This document shows, in pieces, positions 24,180 through 32,480 of a stretch of 44,673 nucleotides of DNA (positions are counted from its first letter, which is position 1; each line of letters opens with the position of its first letter). The translations under genes and the position numbers were made by a program. The stretch spans positions 3,987 to 48,659 of the forward strand of contig DHCC01000044.1 in NCBI GenBank assembly GCA_002398875.1. Direction: 5' to 3'. A model generated the notes under the pieces. That model ran no database searches and was not told the DNA's origin. It saw only the letters and a list, made by a program, of their open reading frames with translations. The DNA is from Bacteroidales bacterium UBA4912. Lineage in GTDB: Bacteria > Bacteroidota > Bacteroidia > Bacteroidales > Dysgonomonadaceae.

Positions 24180-25814
24180 ATGAAAAAAGTAATAATTAAT
24201 TTATTTGCAGGTCTGATACTGTTAGTTGCCGGATGTACTGAAAATATAGTTACAGTTGAACAACCAACTAAAGAAATTGCAGGTAAAACTATATCTGTAA
24301 ATGCTGTAATGCCGGGTGAAAACACAAAGACCAGAATGGCATTTGTTCCAAATGAACTTGATGTTAATCTCAGATGGGAAGAAAATGACCAGATACTTCT
24401 TGTTTTTGATGATGGTATAAATAAAATTCAGCAAACTGTTACTATTGGAGCAATTACTAATAATGGCAGGACTGCTGCATTTGAAGTTATTGTTCCTGAA
24501 GAAATTATTAATGGAGAATCTGAAACTTTTAATCTATACGGAATGTATGGTGGCGTTACTTTTTCAGCTATTGATGGCGAAGAGAGTTATGTTGTCTTAT
24601 CAACAGATCCATGGAGCGGGCTTTTTTTACAATTACAAGGTAGAGAGAACGTATTAATCAGATTTTCCGAAATGAACATAGATAAAAATAGTCCTGACAT
24701 TTCAGTTAGTTTTCAGCATGTTGGTTCTCTATTTAAAATTTATCTTGAGAATACAGGAACAACCGATTTGGAAGGAATTACAGGAGTCGAGCTTTTTTCT
24801 GAAACTCCCATTTTTGCTCATCAAAATGCAGATCCTGAAGTAGGAGCAAAATATGATCTTATATCCGGTACATTTGTAAACGGAACTACATTCTCAAATG
24901 TTCTGCCTTTCCCATACAGTGGTGATTTGTTAGACGGAGATGTTCTACAATTATGGGGCTGGTATCCGCCCTCTCAAGTGGCAGGATATATCTGGCCTGC
25001 GATTAACCTGAGAGTTCGTTATGGAACAGGTCAAGAATATGTTACAACTGTTCCTAAGCCAGCCAGAACAACAACTACAGATATTGGCAAAGCTTATCAC
25101 TTTTTTGCCAGATTCAACAGTGAATTAGATCCTGCTTTAGCCTTTAGCGATATTGTCTATGGTGTTCTTATGGATGAGCGAGATGATCAGATTTATTCCA
25201 CAGTCAGAATAGGATCACAAACCTGGATGGCAGAAAACCTGAGATATTTCCCGGGTTTCCCTGATGAACCAGAAAGGTTAAACCTGGTAACTGATGGGTC
25301 TGTTACAGAACCTAGGTATTATATTTATGGTTATGATCGTACTCCTGAATCACTTGCTGCTGCATCAGAAAATTTCGTAAATTATGGAGTACTTTACAAC
25401 TGGCCGGCTGCAATGGCTGGTGCTACAAGCAGTAGTTCAAATCCAAGTGGTGTTCAAGGTGTTTGTCCTGATGGATGGCATCTGCCAAGTGAAGCTGAGT
25501 GGGTTCAATTAACAACTTTTGTTGGTGCTAATGCTGCTTCAAAACTTAAAGAAACAGGTACTGACTTTTGGAATGAAAGTATTGGCGTAACAAATGAATA
25601 TGGATTTTCTGCCAGAGGAGGTGGAAGTCGACAACCAATATCTTCAGTGCCTGCCGGTTTTTATAATCTAAGAATAAACGGACACTGGATGACATCTACT
25701 CAGGCTACCGAAACTGATATGATAGCTGCCTGGATGCAGGCAAATTCATCAACTGGAGGTTATCAAACAGCATCCAAAGAATATGGAGGCTCTGTCCGCT
25801 GTGTAAAAGATTGA
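24180..25814 (+). CDS. Fimbrillin-like lipoprotein with C-terminal FISUMP domain
   Basis: A 544-residue surface or periplasmic lipoprotein; the signal peptide ends at lipidated Cys19 (LLVAGC). Residues about 40-320 resemble the Bacteroidales fimbrillin/Mfa-like family: TRMAFVPNELDVNLRWEEND is the usual opening motif, followed by beta-rich repeats. Residues about 340-544 match the Fib_succ_major (FISUMP) domain, with VRIGSQTWMAENLRYFPGF, YGVLYNWPAAMAG, CPDGWHLPSEAEWVQLTTF and a C-terminal GGSVRCVKD. FISUMP domains are widespread in Bacteroidetes and Fibrobacter, and their function is not settled. A terminator follows 17 bases after the stop. Confidence 0.85.
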   Translation: MKKVIINLFAGLILLVAGCTENIVTVEQPTKEIAGKTISVNAVMPGENTKTRMAFVPNELDVNLRWEENDQILLVFDDGINKIQQTVTIGAITNNGRTAAFEVIVPEEIINGESETFNLYGMYGGVTFSAIDGEESYVVLSTDPWSGLFLQLQGRENVLIRFSEMNIDKNSPDISVSFQHVGSLFKIYLENTGTTDLEGITGVELFSETPIFAHQNADPEVGAKYDLISGTFVNGTTFSNVLPFPYSGDLLDGDVLQLWGWYPPSQVAGYIWPAINLRVRYGTGQEYVTTVPKPARTTTTDIGKAYHFFARFNSELDPALAFSDIVYGVLMDERDDQIYSTVRIGSQTWMAENLRYFPGFPDEPERLNLVTDGSVTEPRYYIYGYDRTPESLAAASENFVNYGVLYNWPAAMAGATSSSSNPSGVQGVCPDGWHLPSEAEWVQLTTFVGANAASKLKETGTDFWNESIGVTNEYGFSARGGGSRQPISSVPAGFYNLRINGHWMTSTQATETDMIAAWMQANSSTGGYQTASKEYGGSVRCVKD

Positions 25815-25831
25815 AAACAAAGCCCTACAAT

Positions 25832-25863
25832 AAAAAAGATCCCACTACAATGGGATCTTTTTT
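25832..25863. terminator. Symmetric terminator serving both strands
   Basis: A 13-bp perfect stem (AAAAAAGATCCCA at 25832-25844 with TGGGATCTTTTTT at 25851-25863) has a 6-base loop CTACAA. It reads as A-stem-T on either strand, so it ends the FISUMP transcript on the plus strand and the tRNA transcript on the minus strand, whose 3' end is only 4 bases away. Confidence 0.88.
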
Positions 25864-25867
25864 ATTG

Positions 25868-25941
25868 TAGCGAGACCGGGGCATGATCCCGGGACCTCAT
25901 GATTATGAATCATGCGCTCTAACCAACTGAGCTATCTCGCC
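25868..25941 (-). tRNA. tRNA with CAT anticodon, probably elongator tRNA-Met
   Basis: A 74-base cloverleaf on the minus strand, without encoded CCA. The acceptor stem is GGCGAGA/TCTCGCT with a terminal G-T pair and discriminator A. The D-arm is GCTC-AGTTGGTTA-GAGC. The anticodon stem CATGA/TCATG holds the loop TTCATAA, with the CAT anticodon at 25905-25907. The T stem is CCGGG/CCCGG. The anticodon stem lacks the three G-C pairs of initiator tRNA, so elongator Met is likely; tRNA-Ile with a lysidine-modified CAT is the alternative. The T-loop ATCATGC departs from the usual TTCRANY. Confidence 0.93.
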
Positions 25942-26155
25942 AAATTTGAAGTGCAAAAGTAGTACAACTTTTTAATTTTGCCAAATCAAAATGCAACTTA
26001 GTTTATTAGTTTTTTTTAAAACTCTTTTTTTTAAGGTCTAATTTACATTTATTCGTACAGGAATCATCAATAGATAAACTGAAGTTTAGTCTAATAATCT
26101 TTATCTTTTGCTTATATTTAGTTTATCATCGGTATATAAAACTACATAGTTGATA

Positions 26156-26210
26156 TAAGCCGGTAATAAGCCGGTAATAAGCGGATAATATACGGATGAT
26201 ATGCGGAAAG
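26156..26210. repeat. Five-copy degenerate 11-bp tandem repeat
   Basis: Copies are TAAGCCGGTAA (26156-26166), an identical copy (26167-26177), TAAGCGGATAA (26178-26188), TATACGGATGA (26189-26199) and TATGCGGAAAG (26200-26210). The spacing is one turn of the DNA helix, and the CGG core is kept in all five copies. Divergence increases towards mutS2. Confidence 0.75.
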
Positions 26211-26211
26211 C

Positions 26212-26224
26212 GAGTGATTCACTC
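26212..26224. promoter_or_regulatory. Inverted repeat GAGTGA-T-TCACTC
   Basis: Two exact 6-bp arms around one T follow the tandem repeat by a single base. The dyad lies about 50 bases upstream of the -33 element of the mutS2 promoter, a position suited to a regulator. Function is unknown. Confidence 0.4.
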
Positions 26225-26275
26225 CCAAAGAAACATAAAACAGGCTATGTCGGATAAGTCAGACTAAACCGAATC

Positions 26276-26305
26276 TTTGTTTTTCAGTTTTATATTGTAA
26301 TTTTG
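26276..26305 (+). promoter_or_regulatory. Promoter of mutS2 (-33 TTTG, -7 TAATTTTG)
   Basis: TTTG at 26276-26279 and TAATTTTG at 26298-26305 are separated by 18 bases, close to the Bacteroidetes arrangement. Transcription would start near 26311, giving a leader of about 37 bases to the GTG start. Confidence 0.65.
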
Positions 26306-26347
26306 CACATTTAGAAAAAGCTTGAAACTGTATTAGTTATTAAAAAT

Positions 26348-28816
26348 GTGATTTATCCCGATAATTTCGAACAAAAAATAGACTTTCAGAAGGTTCGTCA
26401 GCTGATTACTGATCGTTGTTTTAGTCCCCTTGGCAAAGAGAAGGTGGAAGAGATGCGATTTTCATCTGATTTTGATGAGATATTGGAAAAGCTGTTGCAG
26501 ACAGAGGAGTTTGTAAAAATTAAAGAGGAAGAGGACAATTTTCCTTTTGACAGTTTTTTTGATATGCGTCCCGTTTTACGAAGAATCAGGGTTGAAGGTT
26601 CATGGGTTGAGCAGAGTGCTTTGTTTGAACTGCGGCGTTCATTGCATACAATCAACGGTATAGTCTCTTTTTTACATCGCGATGAAGATAAGGAGCCTAA
26701 GTATCCTCACTTGCTGGCATTGACCGAGGGAGTAGTTACTTATCCCGAAATTACAAAAAGGATAGATCATATTCTGGATGGTTTTGGTCAGATAAAAGAT
26801 CATGCATCACCACGTTTATCCGAAATAAGAAGAGAGCTGATAAATACCATGAACGGAATATCCAAAAGTCTGAATTCTATTATGCGGAAAGCTCAGGCTG
26901 AAGGATATGTTGATAAAGATGTATCGCCAAGTATGCGTGACGGGCGTCTGGTTATACCTGTAAATCCGTCTCATAAAAGGAAGATAAAAGGTATTGTTCA
27001 TGACGAATCGGCATCAGGAAAGACAGTTTTTATTGAACCATCGGAAGTTGTTGAGGCAAATAACCGTATCAGGGATCTTGAAAGCGAGGAAAGAAGGGAA
27101 ATAATTAAAATACTTACTGAATTTACTAATTACCTCAGACCATATTTGCCTGATCTGTTGGAGTCGTATGAGTTTTTAGCTAAGATAGATTTTATTCAGG
27201 CAAAGGCATCTTTTTCACTATATATTGGCGGGATTATGCCATCAATTGAGAATGTACAGAAAATAGACTGGATACATGCTGTGCATCCGCTTCTTGAACT
27301 GGCTCTGAAGAAGCAAAACAGAAAGATTGTTCCTCTGGACATCACTCTTGAAGGAGAAATCAGGATATTGGTTATTTCAGGACCGAATGCCGGAGGTAAG
27401 TCGGTATGTCTTAAGACAGTAGGCATACTCCAGTATATGGTGCAGTGCGGACTATTAATTCCACTTAAAGAGAACTCAAGGGTAGGGATTTTCGAAGATA
27501 TTTTTATAGATATTGGTGATGAGCAGTCTATTGAAAATGATTTGTCTACATACAGCTCGCACCTGATGAATATGAAATACTTTGAAAAACGGTGCAATGA
27601 GAAATCGCTATTGCTGATTGATGAATTTGGAAGTGGTACGGAGCCTCAAATTGGTGCAGCTATTGCTGAAGCACTTCTTGACAGGTTTAACCGTAAGAAA
27701 TCTTTTGGCGTAATCACCACTCACTATCAGAATCTTAAGCATTTTGCCAATGAGCATGCAGGAGTTGTAAATGGTGCGATGCTGTATGATCGTCATGAAA
27801 TGAAACCTCTGTTCCGCCTATCGATTGGTAACCCGGGAAGTTCATTTGCCGTGGAGATTGCACGCAATATCGGTCTGCCTGAAGATGTAATTGCAGAAGC
27901 ATCTGAGATTGTTGGCAGCGATTATATCAATATGGATAAATACCTTCAGGATATTTCAAGAGACAAAAGATACTGGGAGCGCAAACGTGATGAGATACGT
28001 CGTGAAAAAAAACGACTTGAGGAGCTGTCGTCTAAGTATGAAAGCAGTCTGGAGGATATAAACAGACAGAAGAAAGAGATTCTTGCACAAGCAAAACAGC
28101 AGGCTGAACAGTTGCTAGCTGAAAGTAATGCACGTATCGAAAATACCATTCGCGAAATAAAAGAGGCCGAGGCTGATAAAGAGAAAACCAGGCAGATTCG
28201 CAAGGAGTTGAACAGTTTTAGAGAAAAGGTTGGAACTACCGAACTAAGGGATGAAGGAAATTTACGAGCTTTTGGTGATACGGGAAAAAAGGAAAAGAGT
28301 CTCAATAAAAAACAAAAACGTAAAACAGCAAAACCATCAGTAGCTGAATTAAAAAAACCTGACAAATTGAAGCCTCGGGATGTTGTACGACTTAAAGGAC
28401 AGACATCAACAGGTGAAATAATGGATATTTCTGGCAAAAAAGCTACTGTTGCTTTCGGAATGATAAAATCTACTATTGACCTTGATAAGCTTGAGAAAGT
28501 TAGTAATAATCAGGTGAAAAAAGAGATAAAAGCATCAAATACCCGGGATATACTTCATGAGAGGCGACTTAACTTCAAGCAAGATATTGATGTAAGAGGT
28601 CTTAGAGGTGATGAAGCATTGCAGGCAGTAATATATTTTATTGACGATGCCTTGCAATTAGGAATTTCAAGAGTGCGTATACTGCACGGAACAGGTACAG
28701 GTGCATTGCGTCAGATAATTAGGGATTATTTGGGAACCGTCAACGGAGTAGCACATTTTCATGACGAACATGTGCAATTTGGAGGTGCAGGTATAACTGT
28801 AGTTGACCTTAATTAA
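26348..28816 (+). CDS. mutS2: MutS2 endonuclease/ATPase
   Basis: An 822-residue MutS2 protein, which acts on branched recombination intermediates or collided ribosomes rather than in mismatch repair. It lacks the mismatch-recognition domain. The start is GTG 26348 (MIYPDNFEQK); an ATG two bases earlier runs straight into TGA. The core/lever region spans about 1-320. The ATPase has Walker A SGPNAGGKSVCLKT, Walker B LLLIDEFGSGTEP and the following ITTHYQNLK. A long coiled coil (about 520-640) and a basic linker lead to the C-terminal Smr nuclease domain with DIDVRGLRGDEAL and RILHGTGTGALR. It is monocistronic with its own promoter. Confidence 0.95.
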   Translation: MIYPDNFEQKIDFQKVRQLITDRCFSPLGKEKVEEMRFSSDFDEILEKLLQTEEFVKIKEEEDNFPFDSFFDMRPVLRRIRVEGSWVEQSALFELRRSLHTINGIVSFLHRDEDKEPKYPHLLALTEGVVTYPEITKRIDHILDGFGQIKDHASPRLSEIRRELINTMNGISKSLNSIMRKAQAEGYVDKDVSPSMRDGRLVIPVNPSHKRKIKGIVHDESASGKTVFIEPSEVVEANNRIRDLESEERREIIKILTEFTNYLRPYLPDLLESYEFLAKIDFIQAKASFSLYIGGIMPSIENVQKIDWIHAVHPLLELALKKQNRKIVPLDITLEGEIRILVISGPNAGGKSVCLKTVGILQYMVQCGLLIPLKENSRVGIFEDIFIDIGDEQSIENDLSTYSSHLMNMKYFEKRCNEKSLLLIDEFGSGTEPQIGAAIAEALLDRFNRKKSFGVITTHYQNLKHFANEHAGVVNGAMLYDRHEMKPLFRLSIGNPGSSFAVEIARNIGLPEDVIAEASEIVGSDYINMDKYLQDISRDKRYWERKRDEIRREKKRLEELSSKYESSLEDINRQKKEILAQAKQQAEQLLAESNARIENTIREIKEAEADKEKTRQIRKELNSFREKVGTTELRDEGNLRAFGDTGKKEKSLNKKQKRKTAKPSVAELKKPDKLKPRDVVRLKGQTSTGEIMDISGKKATVAFGMIKSTIDLDKLEKVSNNQVKKEIKASNTRDILHERRLNFKQDIDVRGLRGDEALQAVIYFIDDALQLGISRVRILHGTGTGALRQIIRDYLGTVNGVAHFHDEHVQFGGAGITVVDLN

Positions 28817-28846
28817 AAAAGTGTATTCCTATTAAAAGATTTTATT

Positions 28847-28854
28847 TATCTTTG
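28847..28854 (+). promoter_or_regulatory. Candidate -7 element (TATCTTTG) of the POT transporter gene
   Basis: It matches TAnnTTTG, lies 30 bases after the mutS2 stop and gives a leader of about 42 bases. No clear -33 TTTG is seen. The same octamer precedes the LptF/G-like gene (32886-32893). Confidence 0.55.
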
Positions 28855-28901
28855 TCTACTTAATTAAAAACATTCATAAATTAACTTTTAATTTTCTTTT
28901 G

Positions 28902-30284
28902 ATGGCAAAATTTTCTAAGCCTTTCTGGGTAGCAAACTTCGTTGAACTCCTGGAGCGACTGGCATATTATGCTGTATTTATAGTTATAACTCTTTACTTG
29001 TCTAATGTATGGGGCTTCAGTGATATTGAAGCCGGTTTGATTGCCGGAATATTTTCTGCATCACTCTACTTGCTACCTGTGTTCGCAGGAGCTTTTGCAG
29101 ATAAAATTGGTTTCAGGTCAGCTATAATTTTTGCGTTTACTTTTTTGACAATAGGATATGCAGGTTTAGGGATACTTCCTACGATGCTTGAGAATGCCGG
29201 GTTGGTTGAATATGGTATGACTACCACATATACCGGTATCAACGAAAGCTATTTAAGATGGTCGATTATTGCACCCCTTATTCTTGTTGTTATAGGTGGC
29301 GCTTTTATAAAATCGGTAATCTCCGGAACAGTAGCAAGAGAAACAACTCCTGAAAACAGAGCTCGTGGGTATTCAATATTCTACATGATGGTGAATATTG
29401 GCGCCTTCACAGGCAAGACGGTAGTTGATCCTCTTAGAAGAAGTATGGGGGACCAGGGTCTCGTTTACCTTAACTACTTCTCTGCTGCTATGACACTGCT
29501 GGCGCTGGTTGCAGTTTACTTTTTTTATAAATCTGCCAAAACAGAAGGTAAGGGAAAGAGTTTTGCCGAAGTTGGGCGCTCTTTCATGAAAGTTATGCTC
29601 AATGGGCGTTTGTTGATACTTATAATTATCGTCAGCGGTTTTTGGATGATTCAGAGCCAAATGTATGCAACAATGCCAAAGTATGTAATAAGATTAATAG
29701 GAGAAGATGCATCGCCTGGTTGGTATGCAAATGTTAACCCGTTGGTGGTTTTCATATCGGTAAATTTTGTAACTTCGTTGATGAAGAAAAAAAGTGCGAT
29801 AAGATCAATGATGATTGGCATGTTGATTATTCCTTTTTCGGCACTTATAATGTCAATGGGTACCCAGGTAGGCGAAAGTTATATTCTGGGATTACATCCT
29901 GTGGCATTTATGATGATAGTAGGAATTGCATTTCAAGCTATTGCCGAGTGCTTTATTTCTCCACGATACCTGGAGTATTTTTCTCTTCAGGCACCAAAAG
30001 GAGAAGAGGGCTTATACTTAGGATTCAGCCATCTTCACTCCTTCTTTTCATACCTTTTTGCATTTGGATTATCAGGTTTCCTGCTTGATAAATTTTGTCC
30101 TGATCCACGTTTGTTTACAAATGAGTCGGGTGTACTTGATACCCTGAGCTATGCAGCAGCTACTGAAAATGCACATTTTATATGGTACGTTTTTGTAGGT
30201 ATAGGAATGATTTCTGCAGTTGCACTTTATATTTACGGCAGAGTTACCAAGAATATAGATAGCAAAAAGGAACAAGTTGTTTAA
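28902..30284 (+). CDS. POT/MFS-family transporter, probable oligopeptide-proton symporter
   Basis: A 460-residue inner-membrane protein with about 12-14 helices, started at ATG 28902 (MAKFSKPFW); a TTG one codon earlier is less likely. The first helix carries ELLERLAYY, which fits the ExxER[FL]xYY proton-coupling motif of POT (PTR2) peptide transporters. The MFS motif between helices 2 and 3 is GAFADKIGFRSA. The later segment MMVNIGAFTGKTVVDPLRR matches POT helix 5. It would import di- or tripeptides, although distant POT-like MFS members with other substrates exist. It lies 33 bases before the NagB-LmbE fusion gene and may be cotranscribed with it. Confidence 0.8.
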   Translation: MAKFSKPFWVANFVELLERLAYYAVFIVITLYLSNVWGFSDIEAGLIAGIFSASLYLLPVFAGAFADKIGFRSAIIFAFTFLTIGYAGLGILPTMLENAGLVEYGMTTTYTGINESYLRWSIIAPLILVVIGGAFIKSVISGTVARETTPENRARGYSIFYMMVNIGAFTGKTVVDPLRRSMGDQGLVYLNYFSAAMTLLALVAVYFFYKSAKTEGKGKSFAEVGRSFMKVMLNGRLLILIIIVSGFWMIQSQMYATMPKYVIRLIGEDASPGWYANVNPLVVFISVNFVTSLMKKKSAIRSMMIGMLIIPFSALIMSMGTQVGESYILGLHPVAFMMIVGIAFQAIAECFISPRYLEYFSLQAPKGEEGLYLGFSHLHSFFSYLFAFGLSGFLLDKFCPDPRLFTNESGVLDTLSYAAATENAHFIWYVFVGIGMISAVALYIYGRVTKNIDSKKEQVV

Positions 30285-30317
30285 TGTAATGTTATCATTT
30301 TAAATTCAAAAATTATT

Positions 30318-32321
30318 ATGAGATTAGATCTTAGTTCACAAATCACACTTGAACGTGTTTCCAAAAAGTATTACAGACCGGAAAATGATTTCGAGGAATA
30401 TAACCTGTCGCGCTTTGAAAAGCTACCGGTAGCTATCTTTGAAGAGTCTAAAAAAGCTGCTAAAAAGATCGCTAATGATATCGCAAAAGAAATTACAAAT
30501 AAGGCAAAAAATGGGAAACCTTTTGTGCTTGGAATCAGCGGAGGTTCATCTCCCGCACCTGTTTATGATGAATTGGTAAGATTGCACAAAGAGGATGGCC
30601 TGAGTTTTAAGAATGTTATAATTTTCAATACTTATGAGTTTTATCCTGTAATGGATTTCTCTTATAGTAATTTGCAGATGTTGAAAGATTTGTTTTTAGA
30701 TCGAATAGATATAGATCCGAAGAATATTTTTTCTCCGGATGCCACAGTTGAAAAAGATCTGATAGCAGAAAACTGTGAAGCATTTGAGAATGATCTTAAA
30801 GAGAGAGGTGGATTGGATTACCTTCTTTTGGGATTAGGGACTAAAGGTAACGTCGGTTTTAATATGCCGGGTAGCAGCCTTCATTCACAAACTAGATTGG
30901 TAATGCTCGACGGTGATTCAAGATCTGATATATCCCGTAATTTTGGTTCACTGGATAAAGTACCTGTAAGTGCAATTACAATGGGGCTTTACGATATTTT
31001 GGCAGCTAAAAAAATTGCATTAGTTGCATGGGGTGAGCAGAAATCAGAAAGTATAAAAGATATTGTTGAAGGTCCTGTCACCGATTTGATTCCGGGTTCC
31101 GTTTTACAGACACATACAGAGGCAGTTGTATATGTGGATTTGGCTGCTGCTTCTGAACTTACTCGTATTAGCCGCCCTTGGCTGGTAACTAATTGTGAAT
31201 GGGATAGTAAATTGATCCGCAGAGCAATAGTGTGGCTTTGCGGAGTTGTGGATAAACCGATTCTGAAGTTGACAAATAAAGACTACAACGACAATGGTTT
31301 GAGCGAACTTATTACCCTATACGGATCTGCATATAATGTTAATATAAAGATCTTCAATGATTTGCAGCATACGATTACAGGCTGGCCGGGAGGAAAACCT
31401 GATGCAGATGATACATACCGACCTGAAAGAGCTAAACCCTATCCTAAGAAAGTAATAATATTTAGTCCACATCCCGATGACGATGTTATTTCTATGGGTG
31501 GAACATTTCAGAGACTTGTTAATCAGGGGCATGAAGTGCACGTGGCATATCAGACATCAGGCAATATAGCTGTTGGAGATGAAGAGGTGATACGTTATAT
31601 TTCAGTATTAAAAAGTTTACGTAAGAAATTTGATCCGGATAATAACAAGATAAAGGAGAAATATGATGAAATACGTAAATTTCTGATGCATGATAAGAAA
31701 AAAGATGATATAGATACAGCTGATATACTGTTTATAAAATCCAGAATACGTAGAGAAGAGGCACGCTCGGCAGACAGATATGTAGGTCTCCCTGAGGAGA
31801 ACGTACACTTTCTGGATTTACCATTCTACGAAACGGGAACAGTTAAAAAAAATCCTATTTCAGAAAATGATGTTTATATCATCAAAGACTTTATAGAAAC
31901 TATCAAACCACACCAGATATATGTTGCAGGAGACCTTGCAGATCCGCATGGAACACATAAGGTTTGTCTTGATGGAATACTCGCAGCAATAGATATACTT
32001 AAGGAAGAAGATTGGTATAAAGACTGCAGGGTTTGGATGTATCGCGGAGCATGGATGGAGTGGGAGATAGACCATATTGAAATGGCTGTACCGCTATCAC
32101 CGGAGGAACTTCGTCAGAAAAGGAATGCAATACTGCAGCACCAGTCACAAATGGAAGGAGCTCCGTTTCTTGGTGATGATGAGAGGTTGTTTTGGCAGCG
32201 TTCAGAAGATCGCAACCGGGCCACAGCTGATTTATACTGGAAATTAGGTCTCGCCTCTTATGAAGCTATAGAAGCATTCGTGGAATACCTTCCAAATCAT
32301 GATAATGGCAAAGAAATTTGA
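30318..32321 (+). CDS. NagB-like / LmbE (PIG-L) fusion protein with altered deaminase site
   Basis: A 667-residue two-domain protein known in Bacteroidetes and usually named glucosamine-6-phosphate deaminase. Residues about 1-300 have the NagB fold (FVLGISGGSSPAPVYDELVR). Residues about 375-600 are a PIG-L/LmbE deacetylase domain with zinc motifs SPHPDDDVISMGGT and DLADPHGTH. Compared with E. coli NagB, the catalytic Asp72 is Tyr106 (FNTYEF), and Asp141, His143 and Glu148 are Lys176, Asn178 and Met183 (LGTKGNVGFNMPG). The deaminase part is therefore unlikely to work by the normal mechanism, while the LmbE part looks intact. A terminator follows 34 bases after the stop. Confidence 0.85.
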   Translation: MRLDLSSQITLERVSKKYYRPENDFEEYNLSRFEKLPVAIFEESKKAAKKIANDIAKEITNKAKNGKPFVLGISGGSSPAPVYDELVRLHKEDGLSFKNVIIFNTYEFYPVMDFSYSNLQMLKDLFLDRIDIDPKNIFSPDATVEKDLIAENCEAFENDLKERGGLDYLLLGLGTKGNVGFNMPGSSLHSQTRLVMLDGDSRSDISRNFGSLDKVPVSAITMGLYDILAAKKIALVAWGEQKSESIKDIVEGPVTDLIPGSVLQTHTEAVVYVDLAAASELTRISRPWLVTNCEWDSKLIRRAIVWLCGVVDKPILKLTNKDYNDNGLSELITLYGSAYNVNIKIFNDLQHTITGWPGGKPDADDTYRPERAKPYPKKVIIFSPHPDDDVISMGGTFQRLVNQGHEVHVAYQTSGNIAVGDEEVIRYISVLKSLRKKFDPDNNKIKEKYDEIRKFLMHDKKKDDIDTADILFIKSRIRREEARSADRYVGLPEENVHFLDLPFYETGTVKKNPISENDVYIIKDFIETIKPHQIYVAGDLADPHGTHKVCLDGILAAIDILKEEDWYKDCRVWMYRGAWMEWEIDHIEMAVPLSPEELRQKRNAILQHQSQMEGAPFLGDDERLFWQRSEDRNRATADLYWKLGLASYEAIEAFVEYLPNHDNGKEI

Positions 32322-32355
32322 GCGATTAGATAATTAAATAAATCTCATAAAAGTA

Positions 32356-32387
32356 AGGGTGGATCACAAAACGATTCACCTTTTTTT
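32356..32387 (+). terminator. Rho-independent terminator after the NagB-LmbE gene
   Basis: GGTGGATC (32358-32365) pairs with GATTCACC (32373-32380), with one G-T pair and a 7-base loop, followed by seven T residues (32381-32387). Confidence 0.8.
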
Positions 32388-32480
32388 ATGTTCTTGTATA
32401 AACAACAGTATTAATATTCATTCATTATTGATAAAAAAGAGAAAAATGTTGTATATTGTGTCTCAATATTTAAAAGATTC

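Larger units (their letters stand above)
25942..26347. other. 406-base intergenic region before mutS2
   Basis: No coding sequence was recognised. It holds the upstream side of the tRNA gene, a small dyad TAAACT-GA-AGTTTA (26075-26088), an 11-bp degenerate tandem repeat (26156-26210), the dyad GAGTGA-T-TCACTC (26212-26224) and a well-formed promoter (26276-26305) for mutS2. Confidence 0.6.
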
